A stretch of 64,000 nt of DNA from an uncultured Clostridia bacterium (lineage in GTDB: Bacteria; Bacillota; Clostridia; TANB77; CAG-508): NCBI GenBank assembly GCA_934141605.1, contig CAKPCL010000002.1:62001-126000 (forward strand). The letters are read 5' to 3'. The translations under genes were made by a program, and so were the position numbers. The notes under the pieces are model-generated. The model had not been told where the DNA came from and did not search any database. It saw only the letters and a program-made list of their open reading frames with translations. Below are positions 7,701 to 16,432 of this stretch, piece by piece. Within the stretch, counting starts at the first letter, position 1; every line of letters begins with the position of its first letter.

Positions 7701-10064
7701 TTAATTACTCATTACATGAATAGAACTCATTTCCTCATTTAAATCTATTACACATGTTGATAATTTTTCTAAATCCTCATAATTTATATTTTCATTTGTC
7801 TTAAATACTTTCTTACCAGCCTTTCTCTTTTCCCTCAATGTTTCAAAGCTTATTATATTATTAGTATTTTTAATTTCACTGTCTTGTATTTTATTATTAA
7901 TTTCTGTTAATTTTTCATCATAATTAATTTTTTCTATTTTTTCATTTATTTCTGCTAATTTTTCTTCATAATTTACTTTTTCAATTTTCTCTAACATTTC
8001 TGAATTATTATTAGCTTGAATCTCTTTTAATTCTTCTATTTCACCTTTTAAATTGTTTATTTCTGATATAAATTGTTGAATTACTAATGTTAAATTTTCA
8101 TCATCTTTTTCTTTAATTTCTTCAACAGATTTTGAATATTCTTCTCTGCTGTTTATCAATTTATTATTTATATCTTCAACAATTTGTGTATATTCTTCTT
8201 TGTTATTTGCTAATTTATTATTTATATCCTCAACAATTTTCGCATATTCTTCTTTGTTTTTTATTAATTCATTATTAATATTATCAAATTTTTCTTCATA
8301 ATTTATATTTTCTATTCTCTCAGCTAATTCTTTATTATTATTATTTTGTATTACTTTTATGCCTTCAATTCTTTCTAATAATTCTTTATTGTTATTATTT
8401 TGAATTTCTTTTAAGTTATTTATTTCATTATTCATAGAAAAAATTTGTTTTCTTGTTGCATCTGTTTTTTGTTGTATAAACACATTTTTTAGCTTTCTAA
8501 TTTCATTTAATATTTCATTTTTAACATTACTAATTTCAGAATTTACTACTATATTTTCTTCTGGTATATTATTTTCTTCTATAACCTCTTCTTTATTTAA
8601 AAGTTCTTCTTTAATTCTTTCTTCAGCCATTTTTATAACTTCATCTAAAGAAACTGTTTTTTGTTTTTCTTCTATTTTTCCTAACTCTTTTGCTTCGCTT
8701 CCATAATAATATCCATATTTTTTTCCATAGTATTTTCCGCTTTGCATTTCTGCTTTATTTGTAATTACACCTAGAATTCTTCCATTAACATCTTCTATTA
8801 ATTTTTTAGTTTTTTTCAAATCATTTATTTTTGTTTTTTTGCTTTCTGCTACTAAAATTGTACTATCTACCATTGATGATAATGCTATACTGTCTGCTAC
8901 TACCATACATGGTGTACCGTCTAATAACACTACATCATACATACTTTTTAATAAATCTAATACTCTTTTCATATTTTCTGATGATATTAATTCTGCTGGA
9001 TTAGGTGGTATTGTTCCGTTTTCTAAAATATGTAAGTTTGGTATTTTTGTTTCTTTAATATATTTTTTTGATTTTGATAAGTTTTCTAATTTGTCAAAAG
9101 ATATTTCTTTAATAAAATCTGAAAGTCCTTCACCTTTTTCTATGTTAAAGATTTCATTTCTAGTATTTTCTTTTCTTAAATCTGTATCTACTAAAATAAC
9201 TTTTTTACCTGTTTGTGCAAATGCTGTTGCTAAGTTATTTATTATCCAAGTTTTTCCTTCTTTGGGTCTACAACTTGTTATTAAAATTGTTTGTTTATTG
9301 TTTGCATATAATATGTTAGTTCTTATTGTTTTTATGCTCTCAACTATATGTGATTTTGGATTGTCTTCTATTATTAATTCATTTTTTTCTTTGTCTATTG
9401 GTAGTCTTCCTAGACTTTGTAGTTTTACTGTTCTTTCTATTTGTTTTTCATCTTTTATAGTGTCATCTAGTATATATATTGCCATTACTAATATAGCTGA
9501 TAAAAATATTCCTGCAAATGCAAACATTATTAGGTCTTTAGTATGATTTATGTTAAATGGTTCATTTTCTGTTTCTGCTTCATCTACTATACTTATGTTG
9601 TCTAGGTTGTAGATTTCTTTTACTTGTTCTGTAAATACTTTTGCTAATTCGTTTGCTATATTTTTGGCTGTTTCAGCATTGTTGTTTTTTATAGTTATTT
9701 TTAGAAATTGGGTTTTGTCTACTTGTGTTGCTTCTATATTTTTTTGTAATTTTGCTGTATCAATGCTTAATCCTAAATTGTTTATAGTTTTTTGTACAAC
9801 ATTTGTACTTTTGGCTATACTGCTATATGTTGATATAAGACTTGAGTTTATGCTTAAGTCTGTTTGTGTTACTTCTTTATCTGCTTTATTTTCGTCTGCA
9901 ACTAATAATATTGTTACACATGATTTGTATTCTGGTTTCTTGTAATAGTATGAATAGATACAACCTAATGTTATGCTTAATAACAATATTAATATTATAA
10001 ATATTTTTTTAGAAAATGTTATTTCTAAAATTCTCTTGATATCAATATCTTCATATTTTTCCAT
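7701..10064 (-). CDS. Wzz-type polysaccharide co-polymerase fused to a BY-kinase, with a long coiled-coil tail
   Basis: This 787-residue bacterial tyrosine kinase is of the capsule/exopolysaccharide type. Residues 1-200 form the Wzz part, with membrane helices near 20-38 and 178-200. The kinase follows with Walker A (SCRPKEGKTW), Walker A' (VILVDTDLR) and a Walker B-like VVLLDGTPC, then the tyrosine cluster SGKYYGKKYGYYYGSE near residue 450. In the family the Tyr cluster usually ends the protein. Here about 300 more residues follow, a low-complexity coiled coil built from repeats such as NNNKELLERIE and EEYTQIVEDINNKL. No capsule operon is adjacent, so the substrate is unknown. Confidence 0.88.
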   Translation of the reverse strand: MEKYEDIDIKRILEITFSKKIFIILILLLSITLGCIYSYYYKKPEYKSCVTILLVADENKADKEVTQTDLSINSSLISTYSSIAKSTNVVQKTINNLGLSIDTAKLQKNIEATQVDKTQFLKITIKNNNAETAKNIANELAKVFTEQVKEIYNLDNISIVDEAETENEPFNINHTKDLIMFAFAGIFLSAILVMAIYILDDTIKDEKQIERTVKLQSLGRLPIDKEKNELIIEDNPKSHIVESIKTIRTNILYANNKQTILITSCRPKEGKTWIINNLATAFAQTGKKVILVDTDLRKENTRNEIFNIEKGEGLSDFIKEISFDKLENLSKSKKYIKETKIPNLHILENGTIPPNPAELISSENMKRVLDLLKSMYDVVLLDGTPCMVVADSIALSSMVDSTILVAESKKTKINDLKKTKKLIEDVNGRILGVITNKAEMQSGKYYGKKYGYYYGSEAKELGKIEEKQKTVSLDEVIKMAEERIKEELLNKEEVIEENNIPEENIVVNSEISNVKNEILNEIRKLKNVFIQQKTDATRKQIFSMNNEINNLKEIQNNNNKELLERIEGIKVIQNNNNKELAERIENINYEEKFDNINNELIKNKEEYAKIVEDINNKLANNKEEYTQIVEDINNKLINSREEYSKSVEEIKEKDDENLTLVIQQFISEINNLKGEIEELKEIQANNNSEMLEKIEKVNYEEKLAEINEKIEKINYDEKLTEINNKIQDSEIKNTNNIISFETLREKRKAGKKVFKTNENINYEDLEKLSTCVIDLNEEMSSIHVMSN

Positions 10065-10082
10065 TTACATCACCTGTATTTA

Positions 10083-10111
10083 ATTATACCATATTTTTCT
10101 AATTATTGCAA
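10083..10111 (-). promoter_or_regulatory. SigA-type promoter of the BY-kinase gene
   Basis: On the minus strand TTGCAA (10106-10111), a 17-base spacer and TATAAT (10083-10088) lie just upstream of the ATG at 10064. Confidence 0.75.
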
Positions 10112-10215
10112 CACTTTATGTTTATCTTTTTCTTTTGTATTGATTTTTCAATATTTTTGGTTATATTTTCTAAAATTTTGGATATAATTTTATTATACAA
10201 AGGAGTTGATTTATT

Positions 10216-10404
10216 ATGGATTTAAAAAGGGTTCATTTTATTTTGGATAATAAGGAAAAGTGTGATGTGTTTTATGATGATAGACCGGTTTGGATTCAAG
10301 GAATTGATGATAATAATGACATGGCTAAAGTTGGTTTTGTTGATAATTTTGAGGAAAAAGATGTTTATATAGAAGATTTGTATGAAAAAAATTTATATAA
10401 TTAA
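10216..10404 (+). CDS. sspH: H-type small acid-soluble spore protein
   Basis: This 62-residue protein has the family pattern: an N-terminal DLKRVHFIL segment, a short beta motif ending RPVWIQGI, and a C-terminal alternating strand with YIEDLYEK. These proteins accumulate in the spore core late in sporulation. A GGAG ribosome site is seven to eight bases upstream (AAAGGAGTTGATTTATT). It is a monocistronic gene between divergent and convergent neighbours and ends in a strong terminator. The forespore promoter could not be assigned with confidence. Confidence 0.82.
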   Translation: MDLKRVHFILDNKEKCDVFYDDRPVWIQGIDDNNDMAKVGFVDNFEEKDVYIEDLYEKNLYN

Positions 10405-10407
10405 TAA

Positions 10408-10452
10408 AGAAAAAGCCCAATAAGATATTTTATCCTATTGGGCTTTTTCTTT
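10408..10452. terminator. Bidirectional terminator between sspH and the 10.5 kb gene
   Basis: A near-perfect stem AAAAAGCCCAATA...TATTGGGCTTTTT serves both convergent genes. It lies directly after the sspH stop and reaches the stop of the minus-strand gene. Confidence 0.88.
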
Positions 10453-10735
10453 ATTTGAATACTATGTATTCTATTTCGTGGCTAATAAACGACCACGGAT
10501 AGAAGCTTTTCTTCTCTTTCGAATTTTGGGAAGTATAATCTTCCAGTTTTTCCAGAATTTTAAAAACCTTCTCTTGTGGAACTTTACTATATAACGGTGA
10601 ATCTACAAATACTTTTGTCCCGTTATCATAATAGTACCTGATTGAAAGATCCCTTAGCCGTTCTATGGCATCAGTTCCTTTAGCTGGCTGATTATTAATA
10701 GCATAACTATCAATAATTTTTTCCATATACTCCAT
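10451..10735 (-). CDS. Small hypothetical protein with atypical codon use
   Basis: This 94-residue protein has no recognised family. The start at 10735 has AAGGAGG seven bases upstream, so it is probably a real gene. The sequence is mixed charged and hydrophobic without membrane segments, with a Trp/Phe-rich end (YPWSFISHEIEY). Codon use differs from neighbours: CGG at codon 26, plus AGG, CTG, CCG, TCG and ATC-type codons that are rare around it. It carries an in-frame CGG with the frame open through it, unlike the conserved genes here. Recent acquisition is a reasonable inference. Confidence 0.6.
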   Translation of the reverse strand: MEYMEKIIDSYAINNQPAKGTDAIERLRDLSIRYYYDNGTKVFVDSPLYSKVPQEKVFKILEKLEDYTSQNSKEKKSFYPWSFISHEIEYIVFK

Positions 10736-10811
10736 AATGCTTCCTCCTTATGCTGTTGTGCATTTTTATGCTACATATTTATATTATACCACATCTATTT
10801 TATAAAATCTA

Positions 10812-12194
10812 CTAAAATTCGACTTTTTCTGAAATCCATTTTTCTAAATCATCAATTTTAACTCTAACTTGTTCCATTGTATCTCTATCTCTAACAGTAA
10901 CTGACTCATCTTCTAATGTGTCAAAATCAACAGTTACGCAATATGGAGTACCAATTTCATCTTCTCTTCTATAACGCTTTCCAATTGAACCTGCAACATC
11001 ATAATCACACATAAATTTCTTGGCAAGTTTTCCATATACTTCTTCTGCTTTATCTGATAATTTTTTAGATAATGGAAGTACTGCAACTTTATATGGTGCT
11101 AGTGCTGGATGTAAATGTAAAACAACTCTTGTGTCACCTTCTGCAATTTCTTCTTCATCATATGCGTTGCATAAAAATGCTAAAACAACTCTATCTGCTC
11201 CTAATGATGGCTCTATTACATATGGCACATATTTTTCGTTTGTTTCTGGGTCTTGATATGATAAATCTTGTTTTGAGTGATTCATATGTTGTGTTAAATC
11301 ATAATCAGTTCTATCAGCAATTCCCCATAATTCTCCCCAACCAAATGGGAAAGCAAATTCTATGTCTGTTGTTGCTTTACTATAAAATACTAATTCCTCT
11401 GCTGAATGATCTCTTAATCTTATATTTTCCTTTTTCATACCTAAATTGATTAAAAAGTTTTCACAATAGTCTTTCCAATATTTATGCCACTCTAAGTCAG
11501 TTCCAGGTTTACAGAAAAATTCAAGTTCCATTTGTTCAAATTCTCTTGTTCTAAATGTAAAGTTTCCTGGTGTTATTTCGTTTCTAAATGCTTTACCAAT
11601 TTGAGCTATTCCCATTGGCATTTTCTTTCTTGATGTACGCAATACATTTTTAAAGTCTACAAATATTCCTTGTGCAGTCTCTGGTCTTAAATATACTGTT
11701 GATGTTGTGTCTTCTGTTACTCCTTGAAATGTTTTGAACATTAAATTGAATTTTCTTATATCTGTAAAGTTTGTTTTTCCACATGATGGACATGGTATTT
11801 TGTTTTCTTTTATGAAATTGATTAATTCTTCGTCTGTCATCCCATCTGCTATCATGTCTTTTCCTTTTTCATGTGCCCACTCTTCTATTAATTTATCAGC
11901 TCTGTGTCTTGTTTTACACTCTTTACAGTCTATTAATGGGTCTGAAAATCCTCCAACATGTCCTGATGCTACCCATGTTTCTGGGTTCATTAATATTGCT
12001 GCATCAAGTCCTACTATGTTTGGTTGCTCTTGTATGAATTTTTTTCTCCATGCTGCTTTTACATTATTTTTTAGCTCATTTCCTAAAGGTCCATAATCCC
12101 AAGTATTTGCTAATCCTCCATAAATTTCTGATCCAGGATATATAAATCCTCTGTTTTTGCATAATGATACTAGTGTATCCATTGATTTTAACAT
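10812..12194 (-). CDS. glyS: Glycyl-tRNA synthetase, homodimeric type
   Basis: This class II synthetase of about 460 residues charges tRNA-Gly. Residues 1-40 hold the family opening [31 protein letters not shown] (given in part). Motif 2 is [21 protein letters not shown] and motif 3 ends in EPSLGADRV. The anticodon-binding domain occupies the last 110 residues ([10 protein letters not shown]...). Zinc-type cysteines appear in CKECKTRH and CPSCGKTNF. The start is the ATG at 12194 behind AAAAAGGAGG. The frame is open further upstream, but that part overlaps the leader and does not match the family. No T-box was found. Confidence 0.95.
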   Translation of the reverse strand: MLKSMDTLVSLCKNRGFIYPGSEIYGGLANTWDYGPLGNELKNNVKAAWRKKFIQEQPNIVGLDAAILMNPETWVASGHVGGFSDPLIDCKECKTRHRADKLIEEWAHEKGKDMIADGMTDEELINFIKENKIPCPSCGKTNFTDIRKFNLMFKTFQGVTEDTTSTVYLRPETAQGIFVDFKNVLRTSRKKMPMGIAQIGKAFRNEITPGNFTFRTREFEQMELEFFCKPGTDLEWHKYWKDYCENFLINLGMKKENIRLRDHSAEELVFYSKATTDIEFAFPFGWGELWGIADRTDYDLTQHMNHSKQDLSYQDPETNEKYVPYVIEPSLGADRVVLAFLCNAYDEEEIAEGDTRVVLHLHPALAPYKVAVLPLSKKLSDKAEEVYGKLAKKFMCDYDVAGSIGKRYRREDEIGTPYCVTVDFDTLEDESVTVRDRDTMEQVRVKIDDLEKWISEKVEF

Positions 12195-12220
12195 ATTTTT
12201 CCTCCTTTTTAAACTATATA

Positions 12221-12263
12221 AAAAACTTTCGAGCTTAGCTATACATTTAGCTAGGGACGAAAG
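12221..12263 (-). terminator. Hairpin with U-run between tRNA-Trp and glyS
   Basis: On the minus strand CTTTCG...CGAAAG encloses an inner TAGCTA/TAGCT stem and is followed by TTTTT. It could end the tRNA-Trp transcript or attenuate read-through into glyS. Confidence 0.65.
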
Positions 12264-12320
12264 CTTTTGATAAAATTTTAGGTATTTTTTCTTTTTTATT
12301 GTAATTCTTATTAAATTAAT

Positions 12321-12395
12321 TGGCAGGGGTAGAAGGATTCGAACCCTCACCCGCGGTTTTGGAGACCGTCATGCTACCATTGACACCATACCCCT
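12321..12395 (-). tRNA. tRNA-Trp (CCA anticodon)
   Basis: The 75-nt cloverleaf has an acceptor stem AGGGGTA/TACCCCT with encoded CCA. The D-arm contains TGGTA, the anticodon loop is CTCCAAA and the T-arm carries GGTTCGAATCC. The anticodon-stem outer pair is an A-C mismatch, and the D-stem has two G-U pairs. Confidence 0.95.
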
Positions 12396-12459
12396 ATCTA
12401 AAATGTCTTTTTCTTAAGACATTTATTATATTAACACAGTTTTTTGTTTTTGACAAGTA

Positions 12460-13479
12460 CTATTTTAAATAATTTATTAACATTTTATTTTGATCTTTTT
12501 TTTGAGTGTATTTTTCAATTTCCATGTTATTTATTCGTTCTATATATACATTATTTCCTTTGCTTTTTGTCTTGCTTATAAATGAATTATTATAGTTTAG
12601 TACTTCTTCTATTTTATTTTGATTTCCTATTGCTTCTATTATAAAAGGACTTTTTATTGAAATGCTGTTTATTAGTACATAAGTATTACTAATATCCATA
12701 ATGTCTGTCATATTAGTAATTCTTTGTCCATTAATTGATATAGCTTTAGCTCCTGCTGAATTTAGGTCATTTACTATTTGTAAGAAAGATAATGCTGTTT
12801 GTTTAGTTTTATTTTCTTCTATTGTGATTTTTACCCCTTTGCCTATTACTGATGATTTTCCTATTATCTGGTTTGATAAATATAATTTGTCTATATTATT
12901 TTTATTTGTTGCATATTCTAATATGTCCTTTTTGTTTGTTTTGGGAATTTCTATTGAATCACTTTTTTCTATATTTATTTCTATTCCATCTTTCTTTAGT
13001 GTTTCTATGTATCCTTTATTTCTGGTAAGTGCGCCGTATATTGTTTCTTTGTTTCCTATGGCCTTTATACTAAATGGATTTCCAATTTTTATTCCATCTA
13101 TTAATATTACAGCTCCATCACAATATAAGTATGTAGAATTTGTTATTCTTTGTTCGTTGATTGATATTGCCTGACTTCCTGAATTTTTTAGTTCATCTAT
13201 AAGTATTATTAAATCTTCTTGGTGTATCAAGTCTTTTCCGTCTAATATATTTATAATGATTCCTTCTCCAGTTACATCTGTTATTCCCATGATTTTTTCA
13301 TTTTCTTTTATTTCTTCTTCTATATTTATTTTGTTTGTTATTGTTTTATATGCTGTATCTATTTTTATTGATGCTTTTTTGATGATTTTTGATGAATTTA
13401 TTATAAATATTGCTAAAATTGTTACTATTATTATCAAAATAAATGAGATTACTGTTATTCCATTGTTTTTTTCTTTCAT
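12460..13479 (-). CDS. DUF881-family protein with two tandem DUF881 domains
   Basis: This is a 339-residue exported or membrane-anchored protein. One N-terminal helix (about residues 10-28) precedes two copies of the DUF881 fold. Copy 1 is about residues 65-165 (GITDVTGEGIIINILD ... GSQAISINEQRITN ... GNPFSIKAIGN). Copy 2 is about residues 205-310 (GKGVKITIEENK ... GAKAISINGQRITN ... SPFIIEAIGN). Single-domain DUF881 proteins are common near division genes in Firmicutes. The duplication is unusual. Function is unknown. It is transcribed divergently from the M23 gene. Confidence 0.8.
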   Translation of the reverse strand: MKEKNNGITVISFILIIIVTILAIFIINSSKIIKKASIKIDTAYKTITNKINIEEEIKENEKIMGITDVTGEGIIINILDGKDLIHQEDLIILIDELKNSGSQAISINEQRITNSTYLYCDGAVILIDGIKIGNPFSIKAIGNKETIYGALTRNKGYIETLKKDGIEINIEKSDSIEIPKTNKKDILEYATNKNNIDKLYLSNQIIGKSSVIGKGVKITIEENKTKQTALSFLQIVNDLNSAGAKAISINGQRITNMTDIMDISNTYVLINSISIKSPFIIEAIGNQNKIEEVLNYNNSFISKTKSKGNNVYIERINNMEIEKYTQKKDQNKMLINYLK

Positions 13480-13557
13480 ATTTTTTTCCTTTGAATTTTA
13501 TATTAAATTTATTTTACTAATAATTTATTTTAATGTCAATAAATTTTATGTTTTCTA

Positions 13558-13585
13558 TTGTTTTATTTTATATTTGTGTTATAAT
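13558..13585 (+). promoter_or_regulatory. Candidate promoter of the M23 gene
   Basis: TTGTTT (13558-13563), a 16-base spacer and TATAAT (13580-13585). It would start transcription near 13592 and therefore favours a translation start downstream of that point. Confidence 0.5.
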
Positions 13586-13619
13586 TTTTGTTACATATAT
13601 TTTTAAAGGAAGTGATATT

Positions 13620-14206
13620 ATTTCGAATTTATTTCAAAAATTTATATTTATCATTATTTTATTTTCAATTTTTATTTCTATATTTTTTGTTCCCATAATT
13701 CAAAGTGGTAATTTTAATCTATCTAACAATCAGACTAAAGAATTTCTTGATTTTAACCCTAATGGTTTTGTTTGGCCAATTCCTGGCTATACAGGTATTA
13801 GTTCGAATTTTGGGAAAAGAAATGCGCCTACAAGTGGTGCTTCAAGTTTTCATTATGGTGTTGATATTCCTGCACCGGAAGGTACTAAATTAATTGCTAT
13901 TGCTGATGGTCAAATTACTTTTCGTTCTTTTCTGGGTGCTGGTGGTTATACCATTACTCTTTCTTTTGATAATTATAAAGTTTCTTATTGTCATGTTTCT
14001 CCTAATTTTATAGTATCTGTTGGTGATTTTGTTAAACAAGGTCAAGTTATTCGGTTATGTTGGTCCAAAGTATGTTTATGGTGTTTCCGGTAACCCTTAT
14101 TTTGATGGTTCTGGCAAGCCTACTAATGGTGCTACTACTGGTTGTCATTTGCATTTGCGGTTTTAGGATTGATGAACAATATGTAAATCCTTTAAATTAT
14201 TTTTAG
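13620..14206 (+). CDS. M23 (LytM) peptidase interrupted by two in-frame CGG codons, each rescued by a +1 shift
   Basis: With two +1 shifts this encodes about 194 residues: one membrane helix, then an M23 domain with PGYTGISSNFGKR, SSFHYGVDIPAP, VSYCHVSPNF, YVGPKYVYGV, GATTGCHLHL and a family-like end GFRIDEQYVNPLNYF. Unshifted, the frame stops at about 14093. The disruptions are at 14052 (ATT-CGG-T) and 14158 (TTG-CGG-T). In each the zero-frame codon is CGG and skipping C gives Gly GGT and restores homology. No ATG, GTG or TTG fits the ribosome site AAAGGAAGTGA, so the likely start is ATT at 13617 or 13620. It may be a pseudogene, a sequence error or a recoded gene. A link to sporulation (SpoIIQ-like) is only a guess. 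Confidence 0.7.
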
Positions 14207-14212
14207 AAAATG

Positions 14213-14261
14213 AAAAAAGCATAATAAGAAATTGCTTTTGAGCATCTTCTTTTATGCTTTT
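14213..14261. terminator. Bidirectional terminator after the M23 gene and the zinc-ribbon gene
   Basis: AAAAAGCATAA...TTATGCTTTT stems flank a loop of about 25 bases, with A and T runs on both sides, between convergent genes. Confidence 0.75.
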
Positions 14262-14264
14262 GTT

Positions 14265-14615
14265 TTACATATCTTCTTCAGAATCTTCGCAACCATGACA
14301 ACCGTGGCAGTGTCCTGAACACCCTTCTTCATCTTCTTCTAAGTCTCCTGACCAGTCTAGTTCTATTATATTTTTACACTCTGGGCATTGTACTTCATTT
14401 TTTTGTTCATCTGGGTCTATAACGAATTCGTTTTCACAGTATGGACATACAATTTCAAAGTCAAATCCTTCGTCTGAATATATGTCACTTTCTATATGGC
14501 CAATTATTTGTTCCATTTTGGCCATTTTTTCACTCATTATTTTTTGATTTTCTTTTAATTCTTTTATTTCTTTTAAAAGATTTTCGATTTGTTCGTTAAG
14601 ATTTGATTCACTCAT
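14265..14615 (-). CDS. Coiled-coil zinc-ribbon protein (CD1247-like), adjacent to efp
   Basis: This 116-residue protein has an N-terminal coiled coil (residues 1-45, Glu/Lys heptads) and a zinc ribbon (CPYCENEF ... CPECKNIIELDW). It ends in a highly acidic tail holding a Cys/His cluster (CSGHCHGCHGC), which could bind another metal. Similar small proteins follow efp in many Clostridia (general knowledge). The role is unknown. It is 30 bases downstream of efp and probably co-transcribed with pepP and efp. Confidence 0.7.
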   Translation of the reverse strand: MSESNLNEQIENLLKEIKELKENQKIMSEKMAKMEQIIGHIESDIYSDEGFDFEIVCPYCENEFVIDPDEQKNEVQCPECKNIIELDWSGDLEEDEEGCSGHCHGCHGCEDSEEDM

Positions 14616-14644
14616 TAATTAATCTCACTTTCTTTGTAAATTAT

Positions 14645-15211
14645 CTATACTCTTTCCATGTATTCACATGTTCTTGTGTCTATTCTTAATACATCACCTA
14701 TGTTTACAAACATTGGAACTTGTAGTTCTAATCCTGTTTCTAATGTTGCTGGTTTTCCTGATGTTGTTGTTGTGTTTCCAGCAAATCCTGGTTCTGTATA
14801 TGTTACTTCTAATTCTACAAATATTGGTGGTTCAACTGCAAATACTTTTCCTTTATAAGATAACATTGAAACTTCCATATTTTCTTTTAAATATTTTAAG
14901 CAATCTCCTAATGTTTCTTTGTTTAAAGGCATTTGGTCATATGTTTCATTATCCATAAAATAGTATAAATCTCCGTCTGCATATAAATATTGCATTGTTT
15001 TTCTCTCAATTTCTGCTCCTGGGAATTTATCTGATGGGTTAAATGTTTTTTCTAATGTTGCCCCTGTTATTACATTTTTTAATTTTGTTCTTACAAATGC
15101 TGAACCTTTTCCTGGTTTTACATGTTGAAATTCTACTACTCTAAATACATTTCCTTCCATTTCAAATGTTGTTCCATTTCTAAAATCTCCTGCTGAGTAT
15201 ACTCCTGCCAT
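14645..15211 (-). CDS. efp: Translation elongation factor P
   Basis: This 188-residue EF-P relieves ribosome stalling at polyproline. Domain I contains the modification loop [17 protein letters not shown], with Lys at the tip. Domains II/III end in the family motif [17 protein letters not shown]. Length is normal. A GGAG site precedes the ATG. The pepP-efp-zinc-ribbon gene order suggests one operon. Confidence 0.97.
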   Translation of the reverse strand: MAGVYSAGDFRNGTTFEMEGNVFRVVEFQHVKPGKGSAFVRTKLKNVITGATLEKTFNPSDKFPGAEIERKTMQYLYADGDLYYFMDNETYDQMPLNKETLGDCLKYLKENMEVSMLSYKGKVFAVEPPIFVELEVTYTEPGFAGNTTTTSGKPATLETGLELQVPMFVNIGDVLRIDTRTCEYMERV

Positions 15212-15308
15212 TTTTATTTCTCCTTTCTTTTTGATGCTGCTGTTTTTTTTGCAGTATCAATTTTAAATAATTATTTTCTTTATTTTTTAGCACTTTTTAT
15301 ATTTTACA

Positions 15309-16373
15309 TCAATTTTCAAGAAAAATCAAGCCTTTATCTGAATTAGTCAAGCTTGTACAGCCAAATTTTGTAATTTGGACCGTGTCTTCTATTCTTATTC
15401 CGAATTTTCCAGGTATATATATTCCTGGTTCATCAGTAACTACCATGTTTTCTCTTAACATACAATCACTTCTATATCCAATATATGGAGGTTCATGAAT
15501 TTCTAGTCCTACACCATGTCCTAGGCTATGAATTAGGTCATATCCATATAATTTAAAGTCATTTTCTACCATTTTTGTTATTTGTCTTGTACTTGCTCCA
15601 TCTTTATATTGCTCAAGTGCAAATTTTTGATTATTTAAAACTAAGTTGTATACTGTTTTCATTTCTTCTGTTGGTTCACCTATAAAAAATGTTCTTGTCA
15701 TGTCTGAACAATATCCATTTACTTTACAACCCATGTCTATTGTTATAATATCTTTTTCTTGTATTTTTCTATCTGTTGGTACTGCATGTGGTTTTGATGT
15801 GTTTTCTCCTGATGCTACTATTGTATCAAAAGATGTTCCTTCTGTTCTTTCACTATAATAATCGTCTATTTCTTTTGCTATTTGTTTTTCTGTCATTCCT
15901 GGTTTTATGTAGTTTATAATGTATTTATAGCATTCATCTGTTATATTGCAGGCTTTTATTATATTGCTTAATTCTTCTTGGTCTTTTATCATTCTTTGTT
16001 TTTCTATTATATATTCTGTTTCTACAAAATTATTTATTTTATATTTTCTTATATATTCTTTATATGTTGCATATGATATATAATGTTCTTCAAATCCAAC
16101 ATTTTCGCAAAACATAAAGAAATTTTCGTAATCGTCTTTTGACACATCATTTATATCATATACTATTATTTCATCAAATAGTGTTAATATACTATGTACA
16201 TGTTCTATATATCTGCCATCTGTTATATATATGTTTTCTTTTGGCGTAATTATTAGTGTTCCTTCTGCGTCAATATTTGTTAGATATTTTATGTTTGTTG
16301 GGTTTGATATTATTATTCCTTGTAAATTTAGACTTGACATCTTATTTCTTAACCATTTTAATTTTGAGTTCAT
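15309..16373 (-). CDS. pepP: Xaa-Pro aminopeptidase, M24 family
   Basis: This 354-residue dinuclear metallopeptidase removes N-terminal residues before proline. The metal ligands are visible: IDMGCKVNGYCSDMTRTF (two Asp), HSLGHGVGLEIHEPP (His), VVTDEPGIYIPG (Glu) and RIEDTV (Glu). The N-terminal creatinase-like domain is residues 1-125. The pairing with efp upstream of it is frequent in Firmicutes. Start ATG with a GGGGGA site. Confidence 0.95.
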   Translation of the reverse strand: MNSKLKWLRNKMSSLNLQGIIISNPTNIKYLTNIDAEGTLIITPKENIYITDGRYIEHVHSILTLFDEIIVYDINDVSKDDYENFFMFCENVGFEEHYISYATYKEYIRKYKINNFVETEYIIEKQRMIKDQEELSNIIKACNITDECYKYIINYIKPGMTEKQIAKEIDDYYSERTEGTSFDTIVASGENTSKPHAVPTDRKIQEKDIITIDMGCKVNGYCSDMTRTFFIGEPTEEMKTVYNLVLNNQKFALEQYKDGASTRQITKMVENDFKLYGYDLIHSLGHGVGLEIHEPPYIGYRSDCMLRENMVVTDEPGIYIPGKFGIRIEDTVQITKFGCTSLTNSDKGLIFLEN

Positions 16374-16432
16374 TTGTAAATTCCCCCTTTTTTATTTTCT
16401 GGGATTAAAGGTTTGTCCCGTATTCAGAATTT

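Noticed and set aside
12195..12320. T-box leader for glyS
   Set aside because: Only 126 bases between tRNA-Trp and glyS, with no AGGGTGG-type box. Just one terminator-like hairpin.
15234..15261. Hairpin GATGCTGC...GCAGTATC upstream of efp as a terminator
   Set aside because: On the transcribed (minus) strand it contains an A-C mismatch and its loop, not its 3' flank, is homopolymeric.
16385..16430. Terminator between the A24 peptidase and pepP
   Set aside because: TTCTG...CAGAA with an inner GGGA/TCCC can fold, but an A-rich stretch follows on the minus strand. Too weak to list.
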